Origin: Symbiodinium natans
Lineage: Eukaryota; Sar; Dinophyceae; Suessiales; Symbiodiniaceae
Assembly (NCBI GenBank): GCA_905221605.1
Contig: CAJNDS010002157.1
Location: 257,501 to 321,500 of the forward strand
Length of the DNA stretch: 64,000 bases
Reading direction: 5' to 3'
How positions within the stretch are numbered: the first letter of the stretch is position 1; each line of letters starts with the position of its first letter. The notes beneath the pieces were generated by a model. The model worked only from the letters and a program-made list of their open reading frames with translations. It was not told the DNA's origin and ran no database searches. The position numbers and the translations under genes are program-made. Positions 50,193-60,463 of this stretch are shown piece by piece.

Positions 50193-53100
50193 GTCTCGGG
50201 AGGAAGGCTCGCATTTAGGTACTGCGTGGCCTAGGTTGTCACCTGAGGTAGGCGTAGAAGTACCAGTGAATAGCGATTTGAACCTCCCGCAGGCATGGCA
50301 GGCTTGGGGGCCACTTGATATGAACAAGCGAGCAACAAGAGCGCAGCTCAAGTTGTGGCTAGGAGCTCAGGCATGGAAGATTGATCGCGGTTCCCATGTA
50401 GGCCTTATCGAGGTTTACACTGGATTGGGTCGCCTGAGTGATGCGCACGAGCAGCTGTGTGATGGCTCGGAAGCCATTCGCTTGGGATACATGTATGGCC
50501 AGGAGCTCCGGTCCCCTGAAGGTCAATGGTTCACGCTCTCGCTCATTGATTTGTGTCAGCCCAGGGACGTTTTCGTATCTTTCCCTTGTAGGGGGTGGTG
50601 TCGATGGTCCAGTTTTAATGAGCGAAAAGATCCTGGGGTCAAGCTAAAGGTGTTGCGTGAACGAGTTGAGGGCAGGAAGGATTTGAGCCTCCTATTTCAG
50701 ATCTTTGAATTGCAGTCCCAGGGACAACGTCACACACATGCTATGAATCCACAGTCCTCCTTAGCGTGGTCAGACAAGAGGTTCGGTCGTTTGAAGGTAC
50801 CGCATGGATTCGTGACGTTTGACCAATGTGCCCTAGGACTCCTCCATCCAAGAAGCGGTCGCCCCGTCAGGAAGTCCACAACCTTGTTTACTACATCGTA
50901 CGATCTAGCAGAGCACATGTCAAGGTTTAAGTGTTGTTGTGAAGTTACCCATGATAGGGCAGAAGAAGGCTTCCAAAGAAGGGCAGCGACTTCTTGGTGT
51001 GAGGACTTCTCCCAAGGTCTTGCTGAGGCCCTCATTCGTGGAATGAGGCCAGACCTAGTGGTGTCGGAGGCCTTTCCGGCATCACCTTACTTTGACGAGC
51101 ACATCAAGTCAAACCCTGTAGAACAGTGCTATGTTGGTACCGACGCTGTCATTCATAGGGCGTATCCAGTTGAAGCCGCAGTTGAATCTGAATCGTCGAT
51201 CCGGGCATCTGCAGCGCCTCCTGCGCCGCCAACAGATGCCGCCAATCCCGAAACATCGCCCAAAACAGTGTTCAAGGTGACTGACCCGAATATGGCTAAG
51301 CAACTTACCCATTTGCAGTTTCCTGGTCGATATCGTAAGCTGGACTTGCCAGTGCCGGTGCAGACACAGTTGCAAGCTTGGTCTGGTTTAGAGGTTCAAA
51401 CAATGGTGACTGCAAGAGGTTTGAAGTGTTTTGTCAATGTTCCAGTCGGCACCGTCGCTACACGTCGCACCACGCTTGTGCGTAGCGGGGGTGAATGGTA
51501 TTATGTAGAGTTTAACCGTGAGCTTGGAACAGGCAGACAAAAGATGCGTTTACCCCTTAACGCTAGCTTGGTGGTTACATTCTTTGGGGATGTACCTGCC
51601 TCGCCGTCGCAGCCAATGCCTGCGGAAGCACAGCCTCGAGAGAGGCCGCTGCCTGGAGCGCCCCACACATTCGCAGATGCTAGGAATGTTCATGCGTATC
51701 TCAATAGACTGCATGTCGGTTTGGGTCATCCAGGCCAGGCTGAGTTCATACAGCATCTGCGTGATGCGGGCGCAGCACCGTGGCTTCTGCAGCAAGCCTC
51801 TCGATTTCGCTGTGAGATCTGCTCGGCGCAAAGACCGCCGCCTCCGCGTGGTGTCGTAGGCGGTCCCAAACCACGGTCGTTTAACAGTATCCTCAGTATC
51901 GATACCTTGGATTTGACATTGATCCGAGATGGTATTCAGCATCGTGTTTTTCTGTTGACCGCCATCGACACTGCTACTTCTTTTGCTCGTGTCTTTTACT
52001 TGCCGTCCGGCGATGCCGCGGCAGCCGTCCAGGCCCTCAAGCGGGGGTGGCTGGAGTCCTATGGCGCGCCTGAGTACATCTATGCAGATCCGGATACGAT
52101 TTTCCGCTCAGAGACTTTCGCTAGTTTCCTTACTAGGCACGCTGTAGTTGAGCGGCTGTCGGCTGCGCAGGCACCTCATCAGCACGGCCAGATTGAACGA
52201 CTCCACCGCACTCTTCGGCAGCAGTCTCAACGGGTTTTTGAGTCAGAGCCGAGCTGTAGTGCTTACGAGGCAGCTGTAGAGGTGGTTCAGGCAAGAAATG
52301 AGCTGATGAGGGTAGAGGGCGTGTCGCCAGCAGTGTTGGTCTTTGGAAAGCTTCCGAGGGCACCGCCAACTTTTGCTGAAGGGGATGAGGACTTCAGGCT
52401 TTTGGCAGAGCGTTTGCAAGGTACTGATCCTTTGTATGAAACCATGATGTTGAGGAGAGTTGCCGCTCGGACAGCTTGGGTTCAGTCAGAAGTCAGGGAC
52501 CGCACTTCCCGAGTCATGTCAACACGGTCTAGGCCGTATAAAGGTCCATACTATGCGGGTCAGGTGGTACTTGTCTACCGACGTCGAAGGGGAGACGCGG
52601 CTAACCCGGGCCGACACGGTGTTTGGCTAGGCCCTGGCGAAGTCATAGCTGTTGAAAGTACCAATGACCGCTTAGTCCCACGGGTAGTGTATGTGACGGT
52701 TCATGGTAGACTCTTTCTGTGTAGTCCTGAACAGTTGCGGCCGGTTAGCACCAAAGCGGAATGGGTCATGCAGAAGCTTCGTGAAGAAGGTCTAGCTCAG
52801 CAACGCGGTTTTAGTGAGATGCGTAAGGCTCGTGGTATCGATGTCCGCAATGAACGGCCTAGCTCTGCGGAACTTGAACAAGAACATGAGCAACCAGCAT
52901 CCACCGTGGTCATAGAAGACCTGAAGAGTGAAGCAGAATACGACCCTTATCCTCAAGCTCCTCCTACACTTCCCAGTACTCCCGTTCCTGGTACCCCTAT
53001 ACCGGCTACCCCTCGTTTAGGCCCCACTGTAAGCTCAGCCGAGCCACCGCCAATGCCGTCACAACCGAGCGGTTCTGCAATTCCTCCTGCACCTTTGGTG

Positions 53101-55314
53101 CCAGAGGATAACCCTACGCCGCCTGGCGGTGAGGTCCCGGCTCCAGCAGCAGGGACAGGCGATGAGGTAGCGGGGGATAGAGGTACGAAACGCACACCTG
53201 AATATCATAACGCTGTGGAGGAGATGTCTCGCGTTCGGTCTGTGTTCGGTCCTTCAGCTTCGGACGCGCTGCTTCCGCGCGAAACCGAAGTGCCTCAAAC
53301 AGTGCGCACCGGTCTCGAGTCACAACCCAGGCACCGTAGTCGATCGCCTCCACCTCGCGCGGGTAGTTTCCTTGCGTTTTCCGATTTTCAGGGTTTGCCT
53401 TCGGACCATTCTTTGGAAGCTTGGTTTTCTGAGTCTCAAGAACATGACTATGAGGGTACGTCCATCGGCTTGTCTTTCGATGTTGCTTTAGACGAGATAC
53501 AAGACGAAATGTCAGTTTGCTATCTTGTGCGAGAGATGGCCTTAAATGCGTCTATGGCTAGGAAGCGGGCGGTGGAAGTTTCTGAGCGCCACCTCACACC
53601 AGAGGAGAAGGAAATGTTTCGGGCAGCCAAGGCTGCTGAGTGGTCACAGTGGATTAGTAATGATGTTGTAGAGCTTGTAAGTAGGTATGGCGTTGACCCT
53701 AGGCGTGTGATTGCTTCCCGTTGGGTTCTTACTTGGAAGACGGTTCCCGGTGAAGTGTATCAGGGCCCTGGGGGGGCTAAAGCTAAGGCCAGGTTGGTGA
53801 TTAGAGGTTTTAGAGATCCAGATCTGGGTCAGTTTAGCACTGCTAGTCCCACTTTGTCCAGGCAAGGTCGACACGCCATCTTTACTCTAGCAAGTCATTT
53901 CCAATACCGAGTGTTCACGCTAGACGCTAAAACAGCTTTCCTCGCAGGAGATAAGACCTCACGCACCAAACCCATATACACAGAGTTACCCAGGGACCTT
54001 GTTGAAGAGCTAGGAGGGGACGCCGATGTTATAGCAAGGATAAAGAAAGTGCCATATGGTTTGAGCGAAGCCCCGTTGGCATGGTATAGGCGTTTAACCT
54101 CAGAGCTTGAAAAGTGTGGGTTCGAACAGGTGCCGGCTGACAGATGTGTTTATGTGTTTCGTCGCGAAGAAAGGGTTCTAGGAATAGTAGGTGCTCACGT
54201 AGATGATCTTTTAGTTGCGGGTTGTTCGGCTAGTGTTGATCCCAGATTCGAAGAGGCGATGGCTAAGCTCGTGGCGCGACTTCCCTTCGGGGAACGAAAG
54301 TACGCTGACATGGCGCCTGTCCTGTATACTGGGTTGAATGTAAAACAACACCCGCAGACTCGTGAAATTGCAATAGACCAAGCCCATTACGTCGCTAAAC
54401 TTAAGGAGGTTCCCACTCGTAGGCTGGCAGAGGGTCCGTTGAACAAGGAAGGCCAAACACAGTATTGGTCTCAGCTCGGAGCTTTGCTTTGGGTTGCTGT
54501 CAACACGAGACCGGATGTCGCGTATGATGTCTCTCATTTTGCCTCTTATGGTTCCCGTCCCGAGAAACAACATCTCGTCTCGTTGAACAAGATCGTCAGA
54601 ACGCTACAAGCACGCGACTACAGCATCACGTTCGCAAAGGTAGCTGAAAGTTGGGATGATCTGACGCTGGTGGTATTTTCCGATGCCGGCCACACCGCAC
54701 GGCCTTCTGGTCACTCTCAATCCGGTACCGTGATTTTCTGGGCCCCTAAGGAGGTTTTGAGTGGTAGAGAGGTTCGAGCAGTCTTAGCGGATTATTCGAG
54801 CTGCAAGATCGACCGGGCGGTGTGGTCAAGCTACGCGTCAGAACTACAAGCAGCAACGATTTCAACAGATGCTGCCATAAACCTAATGCTCCTGTATGAG
54901 CAAGTGTTTTTCGGTTTGAAAGCGAAGCAGGTAAAGAATAAGCTAACTGGCGGCCGGGTTGTTCGGGCTCTAGTAACGGACAATCGAGGCTTATACGATT
55001 CGATTCAAACCGAGAAACCCTCCACCAGGCAGGGCGTCAAAATGCAATCACTTGTATACCAAATCCTTTTTGACCTTGTCGTAGATTACGGGTTCCAGAC
55101 ATTCTGGGTGAACGGTTCTCATATGTTGGCAGATGGTCTCACAAAATTAAGTACTTCTGGTGCACAAGTTGATGCAGTGCGGAAGGTCCTTGAAGATACC
55201 CTCATCCGCATTACCTACTGCACGGTGTCCGGACGAAAGGAACAACATGAAGTAAGACAACTACAAACAGTTGAGCCGGCTAATCGAGAGCTGGAGTCGT
55301 CAATAGACGTTTGA
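50161..55314 (+). CDS. copia Pol: methyltransferase-like domain, integrase, reverse transcriptase, RNase H
   Basis: 1,717 residues if counted from TTG 50,161 (the frame is open upstream; no ATG decides the start). Residues ~45-300 carry IEVYTGLGRLSDA, SFPCRGWCRW with Cys143, and AMNPQSSLAW, resembling motifs I, IV and VI of cytosine-C5 methyltransferases. Integrase: zinc site H518-X4-H523-X27-C551-X2-C554, catalytic D581, D643, E679 (35 residues between the last two). A Pro-rich linker lies near 930-1000. Reverse transcriptase: RWVLTWK near 1185, TLDAKTAFLAG with D1255, HVDD with D1348/D1349 (YVDD in most copia elements). RNase H: D1508, E1561, D1607, D1658. Stop at 55,312-55,314. No internal stops in the catalytic domains, so it is probably competent. 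Confidence 0.95.
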   Translation: MCVPPKPLSPESREEGSHLGTAWPRLSPEVGVEVPVNSDLNLPQAWQAWGPLDMNKRATRAQLKLWLGAQAWKIDRGSHVGLIEVYTGLGRLSDAHEQLCDGSEAIRLGYMYGQELRSPEGQWFTLSLIDLCQPRDVFVSFPCRGWCRWSSFNERKDPGVKLKVLRERVEGRKDLSLLFQIFELQSQGQRHTHAMNPQSSLAWSDKRFGRLKVPHGFVTFDQCALGLLHPRSGRPVRKSTTLFTTSYDLAEHMSRFKCCCEVTHDRAEEGFQRRAATSWCEDFSQGLAEALIRGMRPDLVVSEAFPASPYFDEHIKSNPVEQCYVGTDAVIHRAYPVEAAVESESSIRASAAPPAPPTDAANPETSPKTVFKVTDPNMAKQLTHLQFPGRYRKLDLPVPVQTQLQAWSGLEVQTMVTARGLKCFVNVPVGTVATRRTTLVRSGGEWYYVEFNRELGTGRQKMRLPLNASLVVTFFGDVPASPSQPMPAEAQPRERPLPGAPHTFADARNVHAYLNRLHVGLGHPGQAEFIQHLRDAGAAPWLLQQASRFRCEICSAQRPPPPRGVVGGPKPRSFNSILSIDTLDLTLIRDGIQHRVFLLTAIDTATSFARVFYLPSGDAAAAVQALKRGWLESYGAPEYIYADPDTIFRSETFASFLTRHAVVERLSAAQAPHQHGQIERLHRTLRQQSQRVFESEPSCSAYEAAVEVVQARNELMRVEGVSPAVLVFGKLPRAPPTFAEGDEDFRLLAERLQGTDPLYETMMLRRVAARTAWVQSEVRDRTSRVMSTRSRPYKGPYYAGQVVLVYRRRRGDAANPGRHGVWLGPGEVIAVESTNDRLVPRVVYVTVHGRLFLCSPEQLRPVSTKAEWVMQKLREEGLAQQRGFSEMRKARGIDVRNERPSSAELEQEHEQPASTVVIEDLKSEAEYDPYPQAPPTLPSTPVPGTPIPATPRLGPTVSSAEPPPMPSQPSGSAIPPAPLVPEDNPTPPGGEVPAPAAGTGDEVAGDRGTKRTPEYHNAVEEMSRVRSVFGPSASDALLPRETEVPQTVRTGLESQPRHRSRSPPPRAGSFLAFSDFQGLPSDHSLEAWFSESQEHDYEGTSIGLSFDVALDEIQDEMSVCYLVREMALNASMARKRAVEVSERHLTPEEKEMFRAAKAAEWSQWISNDVVELVSRYGVDPRRVIASRWVLTWKTVPGEVYQGPGGAKAKARLVIRGFRDPDLGQFSTASPTLSRQGRHAIFTLASHFQYRVFTLDAKTAFLAGDKTSRTKPIYTELPRDLVEELGGDADVIARIKKVPYGLSEAPLAWYRRLTSELEKCGFEQVPADRCVYVFRREERVLGIVGAHVDDLLVAGCSASVDPRFEEAMAKLVARLPFGERKYADMAPVLYTGLNVKQHPQTREIAIDQAHYVAKLKEVPTRRLAEGPLNKEGQTQYWSQLGALLWVAVNTRPDVAYDVSHFASYGSRPEKQHLVSLNKIVRTLQARDYSITFAKVAESWDDLTLVVFSDAGHTARPSGHSQSGTVIFWAPKEVLSGREVRAVLADYSSCKIDRAVWSSYASELQAATISTDAAINLMLLYEQVFFGLKAKQVKNKLTGGRVVRALVTDNRGLYDSIQTEKPSTRQGVKMQSLVYQILFDLVVDYGFQTFWVNGSHMLADGLTKLSTSGAQVDAVRKVLEDTLIRITYCTVSGRKEQHEVRQLQTVEPANRELESSIDV

Positions 55315-55456
55315 TGCTCTCAAGATGTTTTTGATTTTGGCCCAGGGTTTGCAGTGCTCAGTAGTGAGTTGTTTTAAACAATCATCACTCAGACTGCGTT
55401 ATGATAGGAGTATGCAGTCTACTGCTTTTGGACCCTTAGAAGGCATCCACCACACA

Positions 55457-55463
55457 GCGGGGG
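55457..55463 (+). promoter_or_regulatory. short polypurine tract
   Basis: GCGGGGG immediately upstream of the 3' LTR, the expected position for the plus-strand primer. It is short and contains one C. Confidence 0.5.
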
Positions 55464-55720
55464 TGTGAATTGAAGAACAGTTTATGCTGCTCATCATGTG
55501 TGCAGTGGATACCTCCGGGCACCCGCCACTACGGTGGCTCAAGCATGCACGAGGCCAGTCCGAGGCACGGAAAAGAGCTTAGGCTTTGCATTCTGCAGAC
55601 ATGCTTCATGTACCATTTGACTGGATGTTCAGTATACTCATTCTTGAGGAGATACTCCTAAACAGTATCATGATCAGGCTATTGAGCTTGATAGAGGGAA
55701 CGGCATTGCTGCTGTCAACA
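55464..55720 (+). repeat. 3' LTR
   Basis: 257 bp, TG...CA, no difference from the 5' LTR seen on reading. It should supply the polyadenylation region. The 150 bases before it (55,315-55,463) are non-coding 3' leader sequence. Confidence 0.95.
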
Positions 55721-55725
55721 CTTAT
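55721..55725 (+). other. target-site duplication, right (CTTAT)
   Basis: CTTAT directly after the final CA of the 3' LTR, matching 46,275-46,279. Confidence 0.92.
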
Positions 55726-56480
55726 GGACCACCAACGAAACAGACAATTCCTGGTGGTATGTCAACTTTTTTTCTGTGGCTTCAGTGAAATGCTTAAACT
55801 GCTTGCGCTAATCTGATAACATCACCTTGTATTACAAAGCGGGGATGCATTTTTGTTCGATATTCATGTTGGGTAGGTGATCTGTCGTAGGTGGATTAAC
55901 TTTGTGACTGTCAGCTTAAAGTTTGGGTGTTGTGGTCAGTTTGCTCCTTTGCCAAGAAACACAAATCCAAACAACACAGTTGAATGTAATCATTGATGGT
56001 TTGAACGCACTTGCGATAAATGTATTTTCACCAAGGCCCTTGAAGCCTGCAGCCTTTTGGCTAGGATTCTCTTTAGGAAAATTTTGGGGGATGGGATGAG
56101 GATGTTCCAACTTTTTTGAGTTTGCGGCAGGTCTTCAGCAGGCCTTCTTGGGTGAGCTATCCGAGCCTTAAACTCGTGTGCAGCTTTGAAGGTGTGGGGA
56201 ACCTGTAGTGTGGGGGTCTATACTATAGGGTACCCAGTTTCCTAATCACACGCATGGCCCCTCAACATCCCAGCACTGGGCAAGTAGTGAAACATGGAGG
56301 TTTCGGGGCAGGAATATCGCTCAAGGCGGTGGAACATTCCAGGTTCCCCGGACCCTGGACCCTTTTCAACACGCAAATGCATCCAAAACCTTCCTGAACT
56401 CAGCACCCCGAGCCTGCGTGTCCAAAAGTAAACACTCACGCACACATTATCGAAGGCTCATATACATCCCAAAACCCAGT
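55726..56480. other. array-free flank of the retrotransposon
   Basis: No heptamer arrays, moderately A+T-rich at first. The first ~45 bases continue the frame of the interrupted ankyrin-like stretch. The rest has no recognisable gene, RNA or repeat, and could be intron or spacer. Confidence 0.5.
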
Positions 56481-57616
56481 TTTAGTAAACCCTAAACCCT
56501 AAACCCTGAACCCAGTTTTCGTACCAGGCTGTCGCAGGCCTTCCGGCTCGATCCAGCTCACACAGAAACTCTGACCCCCACAAAGCACCCGAACAAGGAC
56601 CAAAGAATCTCCCAATCCCCACTGAAAGCTTCAACGCCCCAATTAACTCCTCCTTTGATAGGTACATAAGCCTTCATGGCCCAAGTGGGCGGAATTTGCC
56701 TTCAGATGGTCGGCGTTTGCCGAACTAGTCAGACAATTTGTCTAAGTGGTCGGCTCCCTAAGCCCTAAACCCTAAAACCTTAAACGTCCTAAACCCTAAA
56801 CCATTTTCTGCTAAACCCTAAACCCTAAACCCTAAACCCTAAACCCTAAACCCTAAACCCTAAACCCTAAACCCTAAACCCTAAACCCTAAACCCTAAAC
56901 CCTAAACCCCCCAAAAGACTCGAGAGCCCTCGACATGGCTGGCAAGCCCCGAGAGCAGCCTGGGCTCGAAACCCGGAAGCTGCAGGAAGGCCCGTACCTT
57001 CGAAACTTAAGATAAGGCACGTAAAGGACGTAGGGTTTAGGGTTTAGGGTTTAGGGTTTAGGGTTTAGGGTTTAGGGTTTAGGGTTTAGGGTTTAGGGTT
57101 TAGGGATTAGGGTTGATATGTATATATATATACACACGCGCGAGTCGGCGTCAAAATTACGTGTTTAAGCCTTGCTTGTTTTTGAGTTGGCGCGCCCCCA
57201 TCGTTTTCCATGTTTTTTTTTTGCACCTACCGCACTTTTATCCTATCGTTTCAAATATCCCTATAATTTTAGTGCGTCCCCTCTCGATCCTCGGCGTTTT
57301 GCAGCAACAACTACCCCCTCTACTAAAGTAAGCAAGCGGTGATTTTGACCGCGTCTCATATATAGTTTAGGGTTTAGGGTTTAGGGATCATACATGCATG
57401 GATTTGTGTGCATGTATTTAACTGTACACAACGAATATGGTCGCATATGCATGCGCGCAACAGTCATTAGCCGAATCAGCAGACACCACGTTGTGTCACA
57501 ACGAAGCTACATGCCATTGAAGAGCATTACGTTGCAGTAGATGTGTAGGGGTGTGCACAGTACACGTTCGCCCTAGACGACCACTTAGTCCTGGCAACAA
57601 TCTTTAGCTTTAAATA

Positions 57617-57717
57617 CCTGAAGAACCCCAAACCCACTTTTTAATTTTTGTGGGTTACCCAAGAGTTCGATAAGCGGCTTTAGAAAAAGAACCTACAACA
57701 CAAATAGGTTCTTCAGG
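57617..57717. mobile_element. MITE with 11-bp TIRs flanked by TA
   Basis: CCTGAAGAACC (57,617-57,627) and GGTTCTTCAGG (57,707-57,717) are perfect inverse complements, flanked by TA at 57,615-57,616 and 57,718-57,719. 101 bp. Same TA preference as the element at 14,447 and the P2 family. Confidence 0.75.
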
Positions 57718-58264
57718 TAAGGTTACCCTAAACCCTAAACCCTAAACCCTAAACCCTAGACCCTAGACCCTAAACCCTAAACCCTAAACCCTAAACCCTA
57801 ACAGGGTTTCTGAAGCATCCTCTGGGGCACGATCACATCGTCAAAGCCCTCTGCGTCCACTGCCAGGATGCTGACCTTGACTTTTCGGGTTTAGGGTTTA
57901 GGGTTTAAGGTTTTAGGGTTTAGGGTCGATTCGGTCTAGTCCTTCGCTCCCAGAATCTGCATAAGCAGCCAGTCTACTACGGTTTGGGGTTTAGGGTTTG
58001 GGGTTTAGGGCTTAGGGTTTGGGGTTTGGGGTTCGGGCTGCTGCTCCAGGTTCCTTTAGGGGTTTTGCGGCTTTTGCTAGTCTATCCCAGTCGCTACATG
58101 ACTGCTGGCCGGCCCCACAGCCCAACCATCCCAGCATGAGCCCCGAGCAGACCTGCGAAAGGTTTAGGGTTCAGGGTTCAGGGTTTAGGGTTTCGGGTTT
58201 GGGGTTTGGGGTTTAGGGTTTAGACCAGGACCTGAAAACCTGAACCCAAACCCTCTTTGCGCAA

Positions 58265-58316
58265 CAGGCTTCTGGCTACCCTAAACCCTACAGGCTTCTG
58301 GCTACCCTAAACTCTA
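58265..58316. repeat. 26-bp tandem duplication including a heptamer
   Basis: CAGGCTTCTGGCTACC + CTAAACCCTA occurs twice, at 58,265 and 58,291, with one difference (CTAAACTCTA). Confidence 0.9.
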
Positions 58317-58869
58317 CAGCCTCCAACCCTTATAGACCCATGAAGCCCATAATGCCCCAAGTCGCAGCCTCCGGTCGCAAGGAGGATGCTTTGAGCAACG
58401 CAGCGGGCGTGAGAGCAGGGACCAAGATCTCCTGTCAAGGAGGCATTTGGGGTTTGTAGGTTTTGGGGGGTTGAGCGCCGCCCCCCCCCCCCCGCCCTCC
58501 TTCGTCTTGGGTTTCTAGGGTTCATAGAGAGTTCAAGGAATACGGACATAGGGGTTTGAAAAGCTGGGGGAACCCTAAACCCTGCACCCTAAACCCTAAA
58601 CCCTAAACCCTAAACCCTTTCAGCCGGGTCCCCCCTTGAACCCATGGATCCTCAATGTACTTTGCGAAGTCGTGCTCGCTCAAGCCGACCTTCCAAGCCA
58701 AGGGGTTCAGGGTTTAGGGTTTAGGGTTTAGGGTTTAGGGTTTAGGGTTTAGGGTTTAGGGCGAAAGTTTAGCGATGCATTTGGTATCCAGACTTCTCAG
58801 GTCCCGGTCCTTGCTTTGGCCATTCAGAGGTCAAGGTCCCGCTCTTAACCCCCACCAGCAACCCTAAGC

Positions 58870-59045
58870 CCTGAACCCTAGTACCCTCATACATATACTA
58901 CCCTAAACCCCAATACTCTGGTACTCTACTACCCTAAATAAACCCTAGTACCCTCATACTATACTACCCTAAAAACCTTAGTGCCGTCATTCTCTACTAC
59001 ACTAAATAAACCCTAGTACCCTCATACTATACCACCCTAAACCCC
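58870..59045. repeat. ~34-bp degenerate tandem repeat
   Basis: GTACCCTCATACTATACTACC-type units occur near 58,881, 58,919, 58,948, 58,981 and 59,017, separated by CTAAATAAACCCTA. Each unit includes a heptamer-like piece. Confidence 0.8.
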
Positions 59046-59794
59046 TATGTTAACATTGAAGCCAACGGAGCAGGCGTGGTGCAAGATTTCCTCCATCAAC
59101 GGAACTCACGGTCTGTTCTCAAGGAGAGTTTGCATAAGAAAGCGTGCATCCCCAAACCACAAAAAGACGCCTCAACCCTAACCCTAAACCCTGGAAGACC
59201 TAGCACACAGCTGAGGCACATGCACATGGTGCTTTGCCACGTGCTGACGGTCCATGGAGCCGAGCTGAAAGCCTGAGATTTTAGCATTTGGGTAGGCCGG
59301 ATATCGATGGACTCCATGAACCCCATGCCCCAGCAGTGTCGCGCTACCGGCTAGAGGGTGCTTCTAGAGCCCGAGAGTTTCTTTTCACAGACCAGCATGG
59401 CCGGTGGTTTCCGAATCGCAGCTCCAGGCTTTGACATTTTGTTCTCCCGCTCCCGGTCTTCTTCCGCTTGACGAGCTTCTGTCTTTTTCTCAGGAGGGGT
59501 GCGGGGTCATGGTTTAGAGAGCCACGGCGTGTTTTTGCGACAGACGAAAGCATACTTCATCCCCGACCTGCTATAATGGAGACGTTTAGGGCTTTAGGTA
59601 TAATCCCTCCCCCCCCTAATATTACGCTCCCCCCCCCCCCCCCCCCCGGTTAAAACCTCCCCCAAACCCTAAACCCTAAACCCTAAACCCTAAACCCCAA
59701 AACCCTAAACCCCAAAACCTTTTAGCACTAGGGGGGAGTTCTGATCCTTTGTCCGAACAATCAGCCCCTCCTCGGAGGAGCTTGAGCCTTCTGG

Positions 59795-59943
59795 CTGGTT
59801 CTTGGAATGAGGTTCCCTATATAGTCCCTTAAAGGGTGTAGTTTAGGGTTTAGGGTTTAGGGTTTAGGGTTTAGGGTTTAGGGTTTAGGGTTTAGGGTTT
59901 AGGGTTTAGGGCCCCAATTCCCTCATTCCCTACGAAGAACCAG
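59795..59943. mobile_element. palindrome with a heptamer array in its loop
   Basis: CTGGTTCTTGGAATGAGG at the left and CCTCATTCCCTACGAAGAACCAG at the right are inverse complements apart from a 5-base insertion. A TTTAGGG array (59,837-59,910) lies between them. Confidence 0.65.
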
Positions 59944-60351
59944 GGAGTCTTCAGGGATTTCGGGCAGTCAGGGTCAGGGGTTAGGGCGGAACTGAAGAGA
60001 GACTTCAGGCTGCTGCTTCAAGCTTCCGACCCCCCCCTAACCCCCCACCCCCCCAATTCGGTAACCCTAAACCCTAAACCCTAAACCCTAAACCCGAAAC
60101 CCTAAACTCCTAAGCCCTAAACCCTGAGGTTTTGAACATGGCGGCTTCGGGATATGTGCTCTTGGGGCCAAGGTCTTTGCTTATGTCAGGGGTGTTTGAA
60201 TACTGGCTTGAAGGGATGAAGGGCTTAATGGGTTTAGGGTTCCAGGGTCTTTTGAAGGCCGAGAACTGAGGTGCCCTAGTCTCAGAGGATATGGCGCCCA
60301 GGAGCAGGCCCAGTGAAAAGCCTTCCTCGGGAAGTCCTGCAAGGGTTTAGG

Positions 60352-60463
60352 TTGGGACGTTCCAGTTCCACCTTCTATATACTAAGAATCCTGAAAAGGG
60401 GAATATACTAGAGGGTACTATAATACCAACTAAGGACTGCTAGTGTAAGGGGGAACGGCCCAA
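60352..60463. mobile_element. P1 palindromic element, array-free
   Basis: TTGGGACGTTCCAGTTCC...ATACTAAGAATCC and GGACTGCTAGTGTAAGGGGG...GGCCCAA form the arms; TAGAGGGTACTATAATACC is the family centre. About 112 bp. Confidence 0.7.

Larger units (their letters stand above)
46280..55720 (+). mobile_element. Ty1/copia-type LTR retrotransposon, apparently complete
   Basis: 9,441 bp, bounded by identical 257-bp LTRs and a CTTAT target duplication. The order is Gag, protease, spacer ORFs, integrase, reverse transcriptase, RNase H; integrase before reverse transcriptase identifies the copia superfamily. It is long for a copia element because of a ~1.4-kb spacer coding region and about 500 extra residues at the start of Pol. 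No telomere-heptamer arrays occur inside. Identical LTRs indicate recent insertion. The element is inserted in an ankyrin-like open stretch. Confidence 0.95.

Noticed and set aside
49422-50351. 309-codon open frame on the minus strand inside the retrotransposon
   Set aside because: Shadow of the plus-strand coding region; its composition (runs of R, H, L) is typical of antisense translation of GC-rich coding DNA.
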